Part shown: one piece after another, positions 46,223 to 54,988 of the stretch
How positions within the stretch are numbered: the first letter of the stretch is position 1
Layout: each line of letters opens with the position of its first letter
Assembly: GCF_013414195.1 (NCBI RefSeq)
Contig: NZ_JAATTV010000001.1
Coordinates: 62,001-126,000, forward strand
Direction of reading: 5' to 3'
Length of the DNA: 64,000 bases
Source: Psychrobacter sp. BI730
GTDB lineage: Bacteria > Pseudomonadota > Gammaproteobacteria > Pseudomonadales > Moraxellaceae
The notes under the pieces: model-generated
What the model was told of the DNA's origin: nothing
Database searches by the model: none
The model's input: the letters and a program-made list of their open reading frames with translations, nothing else
Program-made: the position numbers and the translations under genes

Positions 46223-47557
46223 TTATAAAAACGCGCGTAATATCTGATTGAGATAACGCTGACCTAATACCGTCGGTTGCAACTGCGTATCACTATCTAC
46301 CAACAACCCTTGTTTGACCAGACTGTTTACTTGTTCAGCAATACTATCAATGGTTAATCCAGTTCTCTCTTCAAACAGTGACCAAGCGACGCCGCCATGT
46401 AAGCGCAGCGCGTTTAGCATAAACTCGCTCACTAACTCCTCTTGATCAATCGCTTGCCAGCCAACCATCTTTGGTGTGATTTGGCGTATGTCAGATTTCT
46501 CTGTGGCATCTGGATTTATTACTACATAATCTTTTGGCAAACGTGATTTGCTAAAGCGATAGATACCTGACGCTATTAAAAAGTCATCTTCCATTTTATG
46601 TTTTACGTCTGACGAGTTACTACCATTGCTATCGTTACGACCAATCGTTACTTTACCATGTGCCCCAGCGCCGATTGCTAAATAGTCGCCAAACTGCCAA
46701 TAGTTGATATTATGACGACATGGTTTATCTGACGCACCTGTCCATGCCGACACCTCATAATTACTATAGCCTAATTGCTGCAATAACGATTGCCCTGCTT
46801 GTTCGATATCTGCCAAATTGTCTTCATCGGGTAAAATAGGCTGGCTACGGTAAAACACGGTATTTGGCTCAATAGTCAGTTGATACCAAGAGATATGCGT
46901 TGCGCCAGCATCATGCGCCATTTGGATATCTTCTAGCGCTTCATTCATGGTTTGCTGCGGTAGACCGTGCATCAGGTCGACGTTGACCCGTACAAACCCA
47001 GCCGCTTTGGCAGCTCGAATTGCTGATAACGCTTGCACAGGATCGTGGATACGCCCAAGTACTTTAAGCTTATCAGCGGCAAAGCTCTGTACACCGATAG
47101 ACAGACGATTGATACCAACTTCTAAATACTGCGCGAATGGCGCATGCTCAAGCGTGCCCGGATTGGCCTCCATCGTGACTTCTATGTCTTCTGCAAATTC
47201 AAAACATGTACGTAACCCAGTAAACAATCGCTGATACTGAGAAATGGGTAGCAAAGACGGCGTACCACCACCGATAAATATCGAACCAATTTTTCGGCCC
47301 TGAGTTAAAGGTTGCTGCATCGCGGCATCTAACAGTAACGCATCGACATAATCTTCATACATGGATAGTTCGCTGTCCATCGGTAGCTCATGCGAATTAA
47401 AATCGCAATAAGGACACTTCTTCACACACCACGGGATGTGAATGTAAAGAGACAATGGAATGTCGGTCACGTCTACCGCGATAGTATCCGTCTTTGGTTC
47501 AGTAAGACTTAACGTATTCAGGTCGTTCGGCATGCTGTCTGTATTCACTTTGGGCAT
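46223..47557 (-). CDS. hemW: radical SAM heme chaperone
   Basis: HemW binds heme and inserts it into target proteins; formerly called an oxygen-independent coproporphyrinogen III oxidase-like protein. The cluster-binding CVKKCPYC motif (C-x3-C-x2-C) follows LYIHIPWC near residue 45. The start is probably the ATG at 47557 (or 47533); the frame back to 47599 begins with TTG. No good ribosome-binding site is visible in front of any, perhaps because of the IS insertion 50 bases upstream. An Asn/Ser/Asp-rich insert (GRNDSNGSNSSDVKHK) interrupts the C-terminal half. Length is above the family norm of 380-400. Confidence 0.88.
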   Translation of the reverse strand: MPKVNTDSMPNDLNTLSLTEPKTDTIAVDVTDIPLSLYIHIPWCVKKCPYCDFNSHELPMDSELSMYEDYVDALLLDAAMQQPLTQGRKIGSIFIGGGTPSLLPISQYQRLFTGLRTCFEFAEDIEVTMEANPGTLEHAPFAQYLEVGINRLSIGVQSFAADKLKVLGRIHDPVQALSAIRAAKAAGFVRVNVDLMHGLPQQTMNEALEDIQMAHDAGATHISWYQLTIEPNTVFYRSQPILPDEDNLADIEQAGQSLLQQLGYSNYEVSAWTGASDKPCRHNINYWQFGDYLAIGAGAHGKVTIGRNDSNGSNSSDVKHKMEDDFLIASGIYRFSKSRLPKDYVVINPDATEKSDIRQITPKMVGWQAIDQEELVSEFMLNALRLHGGVAWSLFEERTGLTIDSIAEQVNSLVKQGLLVDSDTQLQPTVLGQRYLNQILRAFL

Positions 47558-47606
47558 AAATAAACTTATTTTGTAGTGAGCAATAATGATCGATATCAAA
47601 AGTAAC

Positions 47607-47760
47607 GCTAGGTTGACATACTCCCACCACTTTCGCGAAGCTCAAGTGGGGGATTCTAAAAGCAGATGCTCTTAGGCGACTTTCTCACGAAGGTCGCTTG
47701 CTTTCTGTTTCAACGGGCGATTTTTACTGCATCCTCCCTCCACAGACAAAACGGCATGTC
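47607..47760 (-). ncRNA. candidate omega/reRNA at the tnpB 3' end
   Basis: In IS200/IS605 elements the guide RNA of TnpB comes from the 3' end of tnpB through the right-end hairpin, and its guide is the flanking DNA. Here the hairpin at 47623-47652 and the downstream TATGTCAACC motif on the minus strand fit that position. Position is inferred from the family; the RNA itself is not visible as a sequence signature. The guide would read into the hemW leader. Confidence 0.4.
47623..47652 (-). repeat. right-end hairpin of the IS200/IS605 element
   Basis: A nested stem: CCACTT / AAGTGG, extended by CCCAC / GTGGG and with the palindrome TTCGCGAA inside. It lies 20 bases after the tnpB stop. Such hairpins are recognised by TnpA as single-stranded DNA. 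Confidence 0.75.
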
Positions 47761-48979
47761 CTGCCGCTAATATGTTACGAGCCGCATTAAAATCAGCGTT
47801 CGCAACATACCTACATTTGACGCACTCAAATTTTGACTGAATTTGTCTGTTTTCCTTGGCAATATGCTGGCATTCAGAGCAGGTTTGGCTAGTGTATCGT
47901 GGGTTTACCTTAATCAGTAACCCACCGCGCCATTGCTGCTTGTACTTAAGCATATTGACCATCATGCCCCAGCCTTGATCTAGGATGGATTTATTCAATC
48001 CTGACTTGGCTTTGACATGACGACCTTTATTCTCCACCGTACCACTGGCTGATTTCGACATATTGGCGACTTTTAAATCTTCACAAGCGATCATGGCGTG
48101 GCTTTTGCTGATGCTGGTGGTGACTTTGTGCAAGTAGTCATGTCTGATATTGGCAATGTGGCTGTGGAGTTTTTGAATCTTGCGGTTTTGCTTTTTCCAG
48201 TTTTCACTGAATTTTACTTTTTTCGCCAATCCACGTTGCAGTTTGGCAAGTTTGAGTTGATTGGTTTTAAAGCTGTTTTTGGGTTTAATATATTCACCGT
48301 TTGAGGTGGTGAGTAGTTTACTGATGCCCACGTCCAAGCCAATAGCGCTTTTAGAGGGGTGACGAGGGTTCTCTGTCAGCTCGTGCTCTGTGCCAAACGA
48401 CACATACCAGCGACCTGATTTCTTGCTAATGGTGACATTTTTAATCGTGCCAATAATGTCTTGCGATTTTCTAAACTTCACCAAGCCCACGCCATTCGGT
48501 AGTTTTACTCGATTGCCCTTAACACGGCAGTATTTATCAAACTGAACTAACCGAATTGAGTCACGCCCATCGGATTTGCGCTTAAATTGTGGCATCAACG
48601 GGCGTAGCTGGATTTCTGTGCCATCAGCCAGTTTAAAAAACTTGGGTTTACGAGGTTTCTTTTTATTTTCTTCCAATCTGGCATGTACTTTAGGATTAAA
48701 GAAACGTGACCAAGCCGATGCAAGATCACGTACTTTTTGTTGTAAAGAGACAGCTTTTGAGCTGCTTTTTAAGAACTCGAAATCAGGATTGCTCTTTAGA
48801 TCCATGATTTTATTAACGAGGTTCGTGGCATTGATAAACTCATCTTTAGCAAACATCTCAAATGAGATCACTAGCATTTGATTCCAAACAAAACGTGCAG
48901 AGCCGACAAGATTATTTAGAACAATCTCCTGCTCTGCATTAGGCTCAAGCCTAAATTTATACGCTTTGTTGATTTTCAT
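47672..48979 (-). CDS. tnpB: TnpB, RNA-guided DNA endonuclease of IS605 type
   Basis: A 435-residue TnpB of the OrfB_IS605 family, related to Cas12. The RuvC residues are all present: Asp216 in GLDVGIS, Glu300 in ACEDLKV and Asp396 in NADFNAARNI. The zinc finger is C367-x2-C370...C386-x2-C389 (TCSECQH; CVKCRY). An N-terminal HTH-like domain (MKINKAYKFRLEPN) is normal. It is thus predicted to cut DNA with a guide RNA and to keep the element at its site. Length is in the family range. The start ATG at 48979 is divergent from tnpA, 74 bases away. Confidence 0.93.
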   Translation of the reverse strand: MKINKAYKFRLEPNAEQEIVLNNLVGSARFVWNQMLVISFEMFAKDEFINATNLVNKIMDLKSNPDFEFLKSSSKAVSLQQKVRDLASAWSRFFNPKVHARLEENKKKPRKPKFFKLADGTEIQLRPLMPQFKRKSDGRDSIRLVQFDKYCRVKGNRVKLPNGVGLVKFRKSQDIIGTIKNVTISKKSGRWYVSFGTEHELTENPRHPSKSAIGLDVGISKLLTTSNGEYIKPKNSFKTNQLKLAKLQRGLAKKVKFSENWKKQNRKIQKLHSHIANIRHDYLHKVTTSISKSHAMIACEDLKVANMSKSASGTVENKGRHVKAKSGLNKSILDQGWGMMVNMLKYKQQWRGGLLIKVNPRYTSQTCSECQHIAKENRQIQSKFECVKCRYVANADFNAARNILAAGHAVLSVEGGCSKNRPLKQKASDLREKVA

Positions 48980-49053
48980 AAATGCGTTCTTTATTAATGA
49001 GTGTGTGTTTGATATTATGCTTATAATACTAGCATTTAAGAGTTTTTATTACA

Positions 49054-49452
49054 ATGAGTGAGATATATAAAAACCGCCATGCTGCCTTTAATCTCCACGT
49101 TCATTTGGTTTTTATTACTAAGTACCGAAAAAAAGTTTTAGGTGAGCTGCATCATAAGTATTTCAGTGAGTGTGTCACTGAGGTATGCAAGAGCTTTGAT
49201 GCTGAATTAAAAGAATGTAACGGTGGAGCAGATCATATCCACATGCTTATCCAGTACCCGCCAACGGTGCAATTAAGCAAATTGGTTAATAACTTAAAGT
49301 CAGTCACAAGTAGACGAATGAGGGGTGATTTTATTGATTTAAGAGCAGCTTATTCCAAGCCTGTGCTTTGGTCACGCTCCTACTTTGCAAGCTCTTGTGG
49401 CGGTGCGCCACTAGATATTATTAAGCAATACATTCAGAACCAGCGAGGTTAG
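49054..49452 (+). CDS. tnpA: IS200/IS605 transposase TnpA
   Basis: A 132-residue Y1 HUH transposase. The HUH motif is His61-Ile-His63 in GGADHIHMLIQYPP; the catalytic tyrosine is Tyr126 in DIIKQYIQNQRG. These dimers excise and insert one DNA strand without target duplication. All key residues are intact, so it is predicted active. It is divergent from tnpB. Confidence 0.94.
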   Translation: MSEIYKNRHAAFNLHVHLVFITKYRKKVLGELHHKYFSECVTEVCKSFDAELKECNGGADHIHMLIQYPPTVQLSKLVNNLKSVTSRRMRGDFIDLRAAYSKPVLWSRSYFASSCGGAPLDIIKQYIQNQRG

Positions 49453-49471
49453 CCAGTGATGCGAAATTCAC

Positions 49472-49494
49472 CTCCACCCTAATGTCAGGTGGAG
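49472..49494. repeat. left-end hairpin of the IS200/IS605 element
   Basis: A 7-bp perfect stem CTCCACC / GGTGGAG with a nine-base loop, 19 bases after the tnpA stop codon. Confidence 0.75.
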
Positions 49495-49610
49495 TCCTCT
49501 TTGCTTTTTTAAGATAAACTATTCAAGACAAGTTTGAAAGTGAGTTAATAAAAACCTCGATAATTTTAAGAACGAATTGAAAAATAAATAAAAAATCGAA
49601 GGACAAATAT

Positions 49611-50090
49611 ATGGCGTATTGGTTAATGAAATCCAACCCTAAATTTTTTGGTATTGAAGATTTGCAACGCTTGGGCACCGACGGTTGGGACGGTGTCCGC
49701 AACTACCGTGCGCGTAACTTTATGCGTGATGATATGAAAGTTGGTGACAAAGTGTTCTTTTATCACTCTAGCGCCAAGCCGTCTGGAGTCGCTGGTATTA
49801 TGACAGTTACTACAGCAGGGTATCCTGATCCTACTCAATTTCACCCTGAGCATCGTCATTATGATCCTATTGCGACTGAAGATGCACCTCGCTGGTATAT
49901 GGTCGATCTCACCTTTGAGCAAGCTTTTACAGAGGTGTTACCACTATCAGAGCTAAAGTTTTTGCCAGCTTTGGAAGATTCCTTATTACTTAGGAAAGGA
50001 TGTCAGCAATTAACAGTGATTCCATTAGAGCCCAAACATTGGCAAGCGATTATGGATATGGCGGAGACACTTGAGTTGTTGCCGGAGTAA
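49611..50090 (+). CDS. EVE-domain protein
   Basis: A 159-residue protein that is a single EVE domain, a PUA-like fold that can bind modified bases in DNA or RNA. Signature features: MAYWLMKSNPKFFGIEDL, WDGVRNYRARNFMRDDMKVGDKVFFYHS and GVAGIMTV, followed by DLTFEQAF. Eukaryotic THYN1 is the homologue. AAGGA before the ATG supports the start. It follows the IS by about 100 bases and has its own terminator. EVE proteins often lie near restriction or defence genes; none is seen here. Confidence 0.9.
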   Translation: MAYWLMKSNPKFFGIEDLQRLGTDGWDGVRNYRARNFMRDDMKVGDKVFFYHSSAKPSGVAGIMTVTTAGYPDPTQFHPEHRHYDPIATEDAPRWYMVDLTFEQAFTEVLPLSELKFLPALEDSLLLRKGCQQLTVIPLEPKHWQAIMDMAETLELLPE

Positions 50091-50468
50091 ACTCATTGAA
50101 TTGGCTATTGGCTGTTATCCATTAACTATGAAATAGAGTACAAAAAACCTAAGATTAATACCTGTATAGCGGCGCTAAAGCGTTGACATCATAGTGTGGC
50201 TTCTTTACCATCTTACTATGTATATGACCTGTCAATCCACTACTTGGATCGACGGGTTATTTTTATTTTAGTGTCTTTATTTTTATTTTCATACTCTGCC
50301 TATCTACTTATGCAACATTATAAGCTTGCTCATATTATTTATCGGAGTATTATCGTCGGCACTACGCTCTCCTTGCTGCGTCAATCTTAATCGATTGATA
50401 GCAGTGTTTGTTTATTAATAATAACTACCTTAATAACAATTACCGCAAAGAATAAAAAGTTGCTTACC
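50091..50468. other. intergenic region between EVE gene and MATE gene
   Basis: About 380 bases with the EVE-gene terminator at 50227-50270 and otherwise AT-rich DNA without a recognisable gene. Confidence 0.5.
50227..50270 (+). terminator. probable terminator after EVE-domain gene
   Basis: A 13-bp stem ACCTGTCAATCCA / TGGATCGACGGGT with one mismatch and one G-U pair, followed by TTATTTTTATTTT. Confidence 0.65.
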
Positions 50469-51836
50469 ATGGTTTTTCCATTGTCTTTCAAAGATTTTAA
50501 AAGCTACAGCTTACGTTTAGGCGTACTCGCCCTCCCTATTTTGATTACTCAGTTTTGCCAAGCCGCACTTGGCGTGGTCGATGCCATCATGGCAGGTCAA
50601 GTATCGGCGCTTGATTTGGCTGCGGTAGCCGTTGGCTCTGGTATTTGGCTACCACTGTTTTTATTGGCCACAGGTGTGCTTATCGCAACCACGCCTCTAA
50701 TTGGTGAAGCAATTGGTCAAGACCAGCACGGCCAAGTACCGCATATCACGCAGCAGTCCTTATGGACCGCAGGTGTCATTGGCATTATTGGTTTTATCAT
50801 TGTTAATTTGGCTCCCAATGTTCTTGGCATTATGGGTGTCCCAGAAAACATTCAGCCGATAGCGACGCAATATTTACATGGCGTGTCCTTTGGTTTCCCA
50901 GCGCTCGCTGTATATGCCGTCCTGCGCAGTTATTGTGAGGCATTGGGTCGTCCTGAGCCTGTGACTGTCATTAGTATCATTGGCCTACTCGCAGATATTC
51001 CTTTGAACTATATTTTTATTCACGGGTTATTTGGCATGCCGGAAATGGGCGGTGCAGGCTGCGGCGTGGCGACAGCATTGGTATTATGGATAAATGTCCT
51101 ATTATTGGCGGCCTATACTAGCTTCACGAAACGTCGCGAATTTGTGAGCACGCGATTTTTTTATGGCTTCTCTAGCCCTAATCGTACGCAGATTAAAAAG
51201 CTGTTAAAACTTGGCATCCCTATTGGCATCTCTATTTTCTTTGAAGCCAGTTTATTTAGCTTAGGCGCACTCGTTATCAGTCCATTGGGTGAGCTGGCAA
51301 CCGCATCGCATCAAGTGGCGCTGTCAGTGACCTCACAGCTATTTATGATACCGATATCGGTCGCCATGGCGCTCACTATCATGGTCTCCAATCGATTTGG
51401 TCAAAAAAACCTATTAGCACTGCGCCAAGTGCAAGCTACTGGACTGGTATGGACGGTATTGATCGCTTTGACCTGTATGCTTGGGATATGGCTATTCAGA
51501 CCAGAACTGGCAGCAGCATTCACGGATAACCCAGAAGTTAGAGCCCAGTCTATGCATTTGCTTATCTTTGCACTTGCCTATCAATTATTTGATGGCTGGC
51601 AGGTTAACGTTGCTGGTATATTGCGCGGTATGCAAGATACCACTATACCGATGTGGGTAACGCTCTTCTGCTACTGGTTAGTGGCCCTACCACTTGGCGT
51701 CTATCTAGTGCGTTTCACTGACGTTGGCGCACAAGGATTTTGGATGGCGTTGATTACAGGTTTATTCTTATCATCTATTTTACTTACTTTGCGTCTACGC
51801 TATCAGCAAAAACGCTTAACTGTGCTATGGGGTTAA
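50469..51836 (+). CDS. MATE-family efflux transporter (NorM-like)
   Basis: A 455-residue membrane protein with about 12 hydrophobic segments in two MatE repeats. LALPILITQFCQAALGVVDAIMAGQVSALDLAAVAVG is the typical first repeat, and GIPIGISIFFEASLFSLGALVISPLG the second. MATE proteins export cationic drugs or metabolites with Na+ or H+. The frame extends to a TTG at 50460, but the ATG at 50469 is more likely. Ion coupling and substrate are unknown. Confidence 0.9.
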   Translation: MVFPLSFKDFKSYSLRLGVLALPILITQFCQAALGVVDAIMAGQVSALDLAAVAVGSGIWLPLFLLATGVLIATTPLIGEAIGQDQHGQVPHITQQSLWTAGVIGIIGFIIVNLAPNVLGIMGVPENIQPIATQYLHGVSFGFPALAVYAVLRSYCEALGRPEPVTVISIIGLLADIPLNYIFIHGLFGMPEMGGAGCGVATALVLWINVLLLAAYTSFTKRREFVSTRFFYGFSSPNRTQIKKLLKLGIPIGISIFFEASLFSLGALVISPLGELATASHQVALSVTSQLFMIPISVAMALTIMVSNRFGQKNLLALRQVQATGLVWTVLIALTCMLGIWLFRPELAAAFTDNPEVRAQSMHLLIFALAYQLFDGWQVNVAGILRGMQDTTIPMWVTLFCYWLVALPLGVYLVRFTDVGAQGFWMALITGLFLSSILLTLRLRYQQKRLTVLWG

Positions 51837-51980
51837 GCCAATTGCTTATGGATTGCATTTTATAATCATTGTCAGCGTCATTTGATCATACAGACTATGA
51901 AAAATCGTAGATATTTTCTTGCTAAAAAGATGGCTTACGTCAAAATATGTAAAAATTCTCAGTTAACAACTGTACATTGA

Positions 51981-52009
51981 TTGCTCATTGCCCTGAATCT
52001 AGGTATCAT
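51981..52009 (+). promoter_or_regulatory. candidate accB promoter
   Basis: TTGCTC at 51981-51986 and TATCAT at 52004-52009 with a 17-base spacer, about 68 bases before accB. Found by eye. Confidence 0.35.
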
Positions 52010-52076
52010 TAGCAATTAATTAGACAATATTTAGTTACACTATTTCTCGAATTTAGTACAAGGCCAGATAAAAACT

Positions 52077-52499
52077 ATGGATATTGAAAAAATACGCACC
52101 CTCATCGCCCTTATGGAAGAAAGTGAACTGGTTAATTTAGAAATCAGTTCTGACGACGAGCATATTAGCTTAACTCGTCACTATGACGCGCCTGCGCCAA
52201 CTATGATGGCTGCGAGCGCTGCTCCTGCTGCCGCTGTTGAAGGCAAACCTGCAGAAAAAGCGGGTAGCGTTGAGTCTTCACCAATGGTTGGTGTTTTCTA
52301 TTCAGCACCAAGCCCTAATGACCCACCATTTGTGAAAGTCGGTCAAAAGGTTCAGGCAGGTGATACTTTAGGTATTATCGAAGCCATGAAAATCATGAAC
52401 CCGCTTGAAGCGACTCAAAGTGGTATTGTTGACGAAATCTTGGTAGATAACTCTGAAGTCGTACAGTTCGGTCAACCTGTCATACGCTATAAAGCGTAA
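52077..52499 (+). CDS. accB: biotin carboxyl carrier protein of acetyl-CoA carboxylase
   Basis: A 140-residue BCCP. Biotin is attached to Lys105 in IEAMKIMNP; an Ala/Pro linker (residues 38-60) separates the N-terminal docking part from the biotinyl domain. The pair with accC on the same strand, 125 bases apart, is the standard acc operon. It carries CO2 for malonyl-CoA synthesis, the first step of fatty-acid synthesis. Confidence 0.97.
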   Translation: MDIEKIRTLIALMEESELVNLEISSDDEHISLTRHYDAPAPTMMAASAAPAAAVEGKPAEKAGSVESSPMVGVFYSAPSPNDPPFVKVGQKVQAGDTLGIIEAMKIMNPLEATQSGIVDEILVDNSEVVQFGQPVIRYKA

Positions 52500-52624
52500 C
52501 GATATTTGCCATACTTTATTTCATTATGGCTGACTTTTGGTATATATACCGCGTCAATGCTAAATAACATGATGCTATGTATCGAAACTCAGTCAATGAC
52601 TGACGCTTCGACAAGGATGAACCC

Positions 52625-53986
52625 ATGATAAAAAAATTGCTCATTGCCAACAGAGGTGAAATTGCCCTGCGCATCGTCCGCGCCTGTAAAGCGCTAGGTA
52701 TCGAAACGGTAGGTGTCTACTCTACTGCTGATGCCAACTTGATGCACTTGCGCTTTGTTGATGAGGCAATTTGTATTGGCAAGCCTAATGCTAACCAAAG
52801 CTACCTTGATATCAATACCATCTTAACTGCTGCTGAAATCACTGGTGCAGATGCTATCCATCCCGGTTACGGCTTTTTGTCTGAGAATGCTGAATTTGCT
52901 GAACAAGTAGAAGAAGCAGGATTGACCTTCGTTGGTCCTAATGCTGATCATATTCGCCTCATGGGCAACAAAGTTTCTGCCATCAACGCTATGAAAAAAG
53001 CTGGCGTACCAACTGTACCTGGTTCAGTTGGCGCTGTGACTCTGCATAATGCTGAAGAGCAAGCTCGCAATATCGGCTTTCCACTATTGATTAAAGCGGC
53101 CTCTGGCGGCGGTGGACGCGGTATGCGTGTGGTTGAACGCTTTGACGAATTGATTGGTCAAGTACAAGCTGCTAAACAAGAAGCTGAGCTTTGGTTCGGT
53201 GATGACACTGTCTATATGGAGCGCTATCTACAAAACCCGCGCCACGTAGAAGTACAGGTGTTAGGCGATGGTAATGGTAATGCTATCCATCTATATGACC
53301 GTGATTGCTCATTGCAGCGGCGCCATCAAAAAGTACTAGAAGAAGCACCTGCTCCAGACATCCCAGATGATGTACGTGAGCCAATCTTAAAAGCTTGCGT
53401 AAAAGCTTGCGAGCTTGTTAAGTATCGCGGTGCTGGTACGTTTGAATTCTTATTTGAAAATAACGAGTTTTTCTTTATTGAAATGAACACTCGTGTACAG
53501 GTTGAGCATCCAGTGACTGAGATGATTACTGGTATTGATGTTGTGGTCGAACAGCTTAAAATCGCAGCTGGTTACGGCCTGTCTTATCGTCAAAGTGAGA
53601 TTGAGATCCAAGGTCATGCGATCGAATGTCGTATCAATGCCGAAGATGCAGCGACTTTCGTACCTTGCCCGGGCACTATCAGCCAACTGTTCACACCAAG
53701 TGGTTCTGGTATTCGCTTTGACTCTCATCTATACCCTGGCTATGAGATACCGACCTATTACGATTCATTGATTGGTAAGCTTATATGTCACGGTCAAACT
53801 CGTCAGCAAGCTATTGCTAAGACAGTACATGCCCTTGATGAGCTGATTATCGAAGGTATCAAAACCAATATACCTTTGCATCGTGATGTGATTTTGGCGG
53901 ATGATAACTTTACTCGTGAAGCGCAAAATATTCACTATCTCGAAAGAGAGCTGCTGACTGCAAATAAAGCCAAAAAAGACTCGTAG
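52625..53986 (+). CDS. accC: biotin carboxylase subunit of acetyl-CoA carboxylase
   Basis: A 453-residue ATP-grasp enzyme that carboxylates the biotin of Acc[16 protein letters not shown] at the start; [14 protein letters not shown] (glycine-rich ATP loop) near residue 157; [14 protein letters not shown] near 288 with the catalytic residues. Length agrees with E. coli AccC (449). Downstream of accB, with a terminator following. Confidence 0.97.
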   Translation: MIKKLLIANRGEIALRIVRACKALGIETVGVYSTADANLMHLRFVDEAICIGKPNANQSYLDINTILTAAEITGADAIHPGYGFLSENAEFAEQVEEAGLTFVGPNADHIRLMGNKVSAINAMKKAGVPTVPGSVGAVTLHNAEEQARNIGFPLLIKAASGGGGRGMRVVERFDELIGQVQAAKQEAELWFGDDTVYMERYLQNPRHVEVQVLGDGNGNAIHLYDRDCSLQRRHQKVLEEAPAPDIPDDVREPILKACVKACELVKYRGAGTFEFLFENNEFFFIEMNTRVQVEHPVTEMITGIDVVVEQLKIAAGYGLSYRQSEIEIQGHAIECRINAEDAATFVPCPGTISQLFTPSGSGIRFDSHLYPGYEIPTYYDSLIGKLICHGQTRQQAIAKTVHALDELIIEGIKTNIPLHRDVILADDNFTREAQNIHYLERELLTANKAKKDS

Positions 53987-54052
53987 GCTAAAATACTTAT
54001 AGAGTTCGCTAAGTTTATTAAATTTAGTCGCGACTTTGATTAAAACAGACAT

Positions 54053-54084
54053 AAAAAAACCGCTATTAATATAGCGGTTTTTTT
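54053..54084. terminator. acc operon terminator
   Basis: The stem AAAAAAACCGCTATT / AATAGCGGTTTTTTT with T-run, about 65 bases after accC. It can also serve the convergent gene at 54136. Confidence 0.93.
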
Positions 54085-54135
54085 ATGTCATCAATAATCT
54101 GTCAATCATACGTAAAGTACAACGAGCATCTCTAA

Positions 54136-54771
54136 TTATGGTAACACTCTATTGAAGTTCATAAAGCATTCGTTACCATCAGGGTCAGCGCACCATTGCA
54201 TCTGATTGCCATCATGATTAATAAATGCAATCAACGCTTCATCAGTCTGGTCGATCTGATTGCCTGAGCAATCTACTTCATTATTATCATAAACAGTCTT
54301 GATTGCAATAACTGGCAGCCCTTCTTCACGATGGGTAACCAGATATCGGCCGTATGTCCACTCTTTGCCACTGACAGACCACATTTCATTATCCACACTA
54401 AAGTTATATAGCTCACGGCACTGGTTAGACTTACCAACTGACGCAAGTAAATTTTTACTAGTAGCTGGTTGAATGTTTAGAACCCGCTCTTCACTTTGAG
54501 TCAGTACGCCGCCGTCCATGCCCGTCATCACCTTAGGCTCTACACTGCTAGGCTTTTGCGCACTATCTGATGCCGACTGATTAGCTTCCGCTTCCTTAGT
54601 CATCATGGCGTGAGTAGAGTGAGAGCTACTGTCCAAGTCTATTTCCCACTGTCCGGCAATGGCTGGACTGATATGAGTAGTAATGGTCGGCTTGGTAATA
54701 GCCTCACCATTCGCAGGTATTGAGGCCAAAATAGATGCCAGCGTGAATGAAGCAAATGAGATAGGTTCCAT
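54136..54771 (-). CDS. putative exported or surface protein, unknown
   Basis: A 211-residue protein I do not recognise. The N-terminus (MEPISFASFTLASILASIPANGEA) is short and hydrophobic, suggesting a weak signal peptide ending near residue 24. A middle Ser/Ala/Glu-rich linker (near 50-85) leads to a C-terminal domain with four cysteines (QCREL, DCSGN, WCADPDGNECF), so periplasmic disulfides are likely. AAGG 6 bases before the ATG supports the start. The C-terminal part resembles small surface-adhesin-E-like or stress proteins only in layout. It stands alone between accC and leuA. Confidence 0.7.
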   Translation of the reverse strand: MEPISFASFTLASILASIPANGEAITKPTITTHISPAIAGQWEIDLDSSSHSTHAMMTKEAEANQSASDSAQKPSSVEPKVMTGMDGGVLTQSEERVLNIQPATSKNLLASVGKSNQCRELYNFSVDNEMWSVSGKEWTYGRYLVTHREEGLPVIAIKTVYDNNEVDCSGNQIDQTDEALIAFINHDGNQMQWCADPDGNECFMNFNRVLP

Positions 54772-54892
54772 AATTAACCTTTTAATTATAATATTTTAAT
54801 ATATACATTAGCGTAAGTCTTAGACACCAAAAACACAAGTAACATTATGCTATTGCTCATAAACCTGTAGTCGGAATTTCATAGGTATTTAT

Positions 54893-54948
54893 AGCAAAAA
54901 ATAACGCCATCGATTTACTTGCTAGAGACAAGGAGCGATGGCGTTATT
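54893..54948 (-). terminator. leuA terminator
   Basis: On the minus strand a 13-bp perfect stem AATAACGCCATCG / CGATGGCGTTATT, with a 23-base loop that can form an inner CTTG/CAAG stem, then TTTTTTGC. It lies about 40 bases after the leuA stop. Confidence 0.85.
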
Positions 54949-54988
54949 AGCATACAGAATTTTGCGTGATATCACTGACTATTTAACA

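Larger units (their letters stand above)
47600..49505. mobile_element. IS200/IS605-type insertion sequence with divergent tnpA and tnpB
   Basis: An element of about 1.9 kb with a Y1 transposase gene (tnpA, plus strand) and a TnpB gene (minus strand) transcribed away from each other, the layout of IS605. Sub-terminal hairpins lie outside both genes: 47623-47652 (CCCAC...GTGGG with an inner TTCGCGAA) beyond the 3' end of tnpB, and 49472-49494 (CTCCACC / GGTGGAG) beyond tnpA. No terminal inverted repeats or target duplication are expected for this family. The exact ends cannot be fixed without an empty site. Both proteins look intact. Confidence 0.85.
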
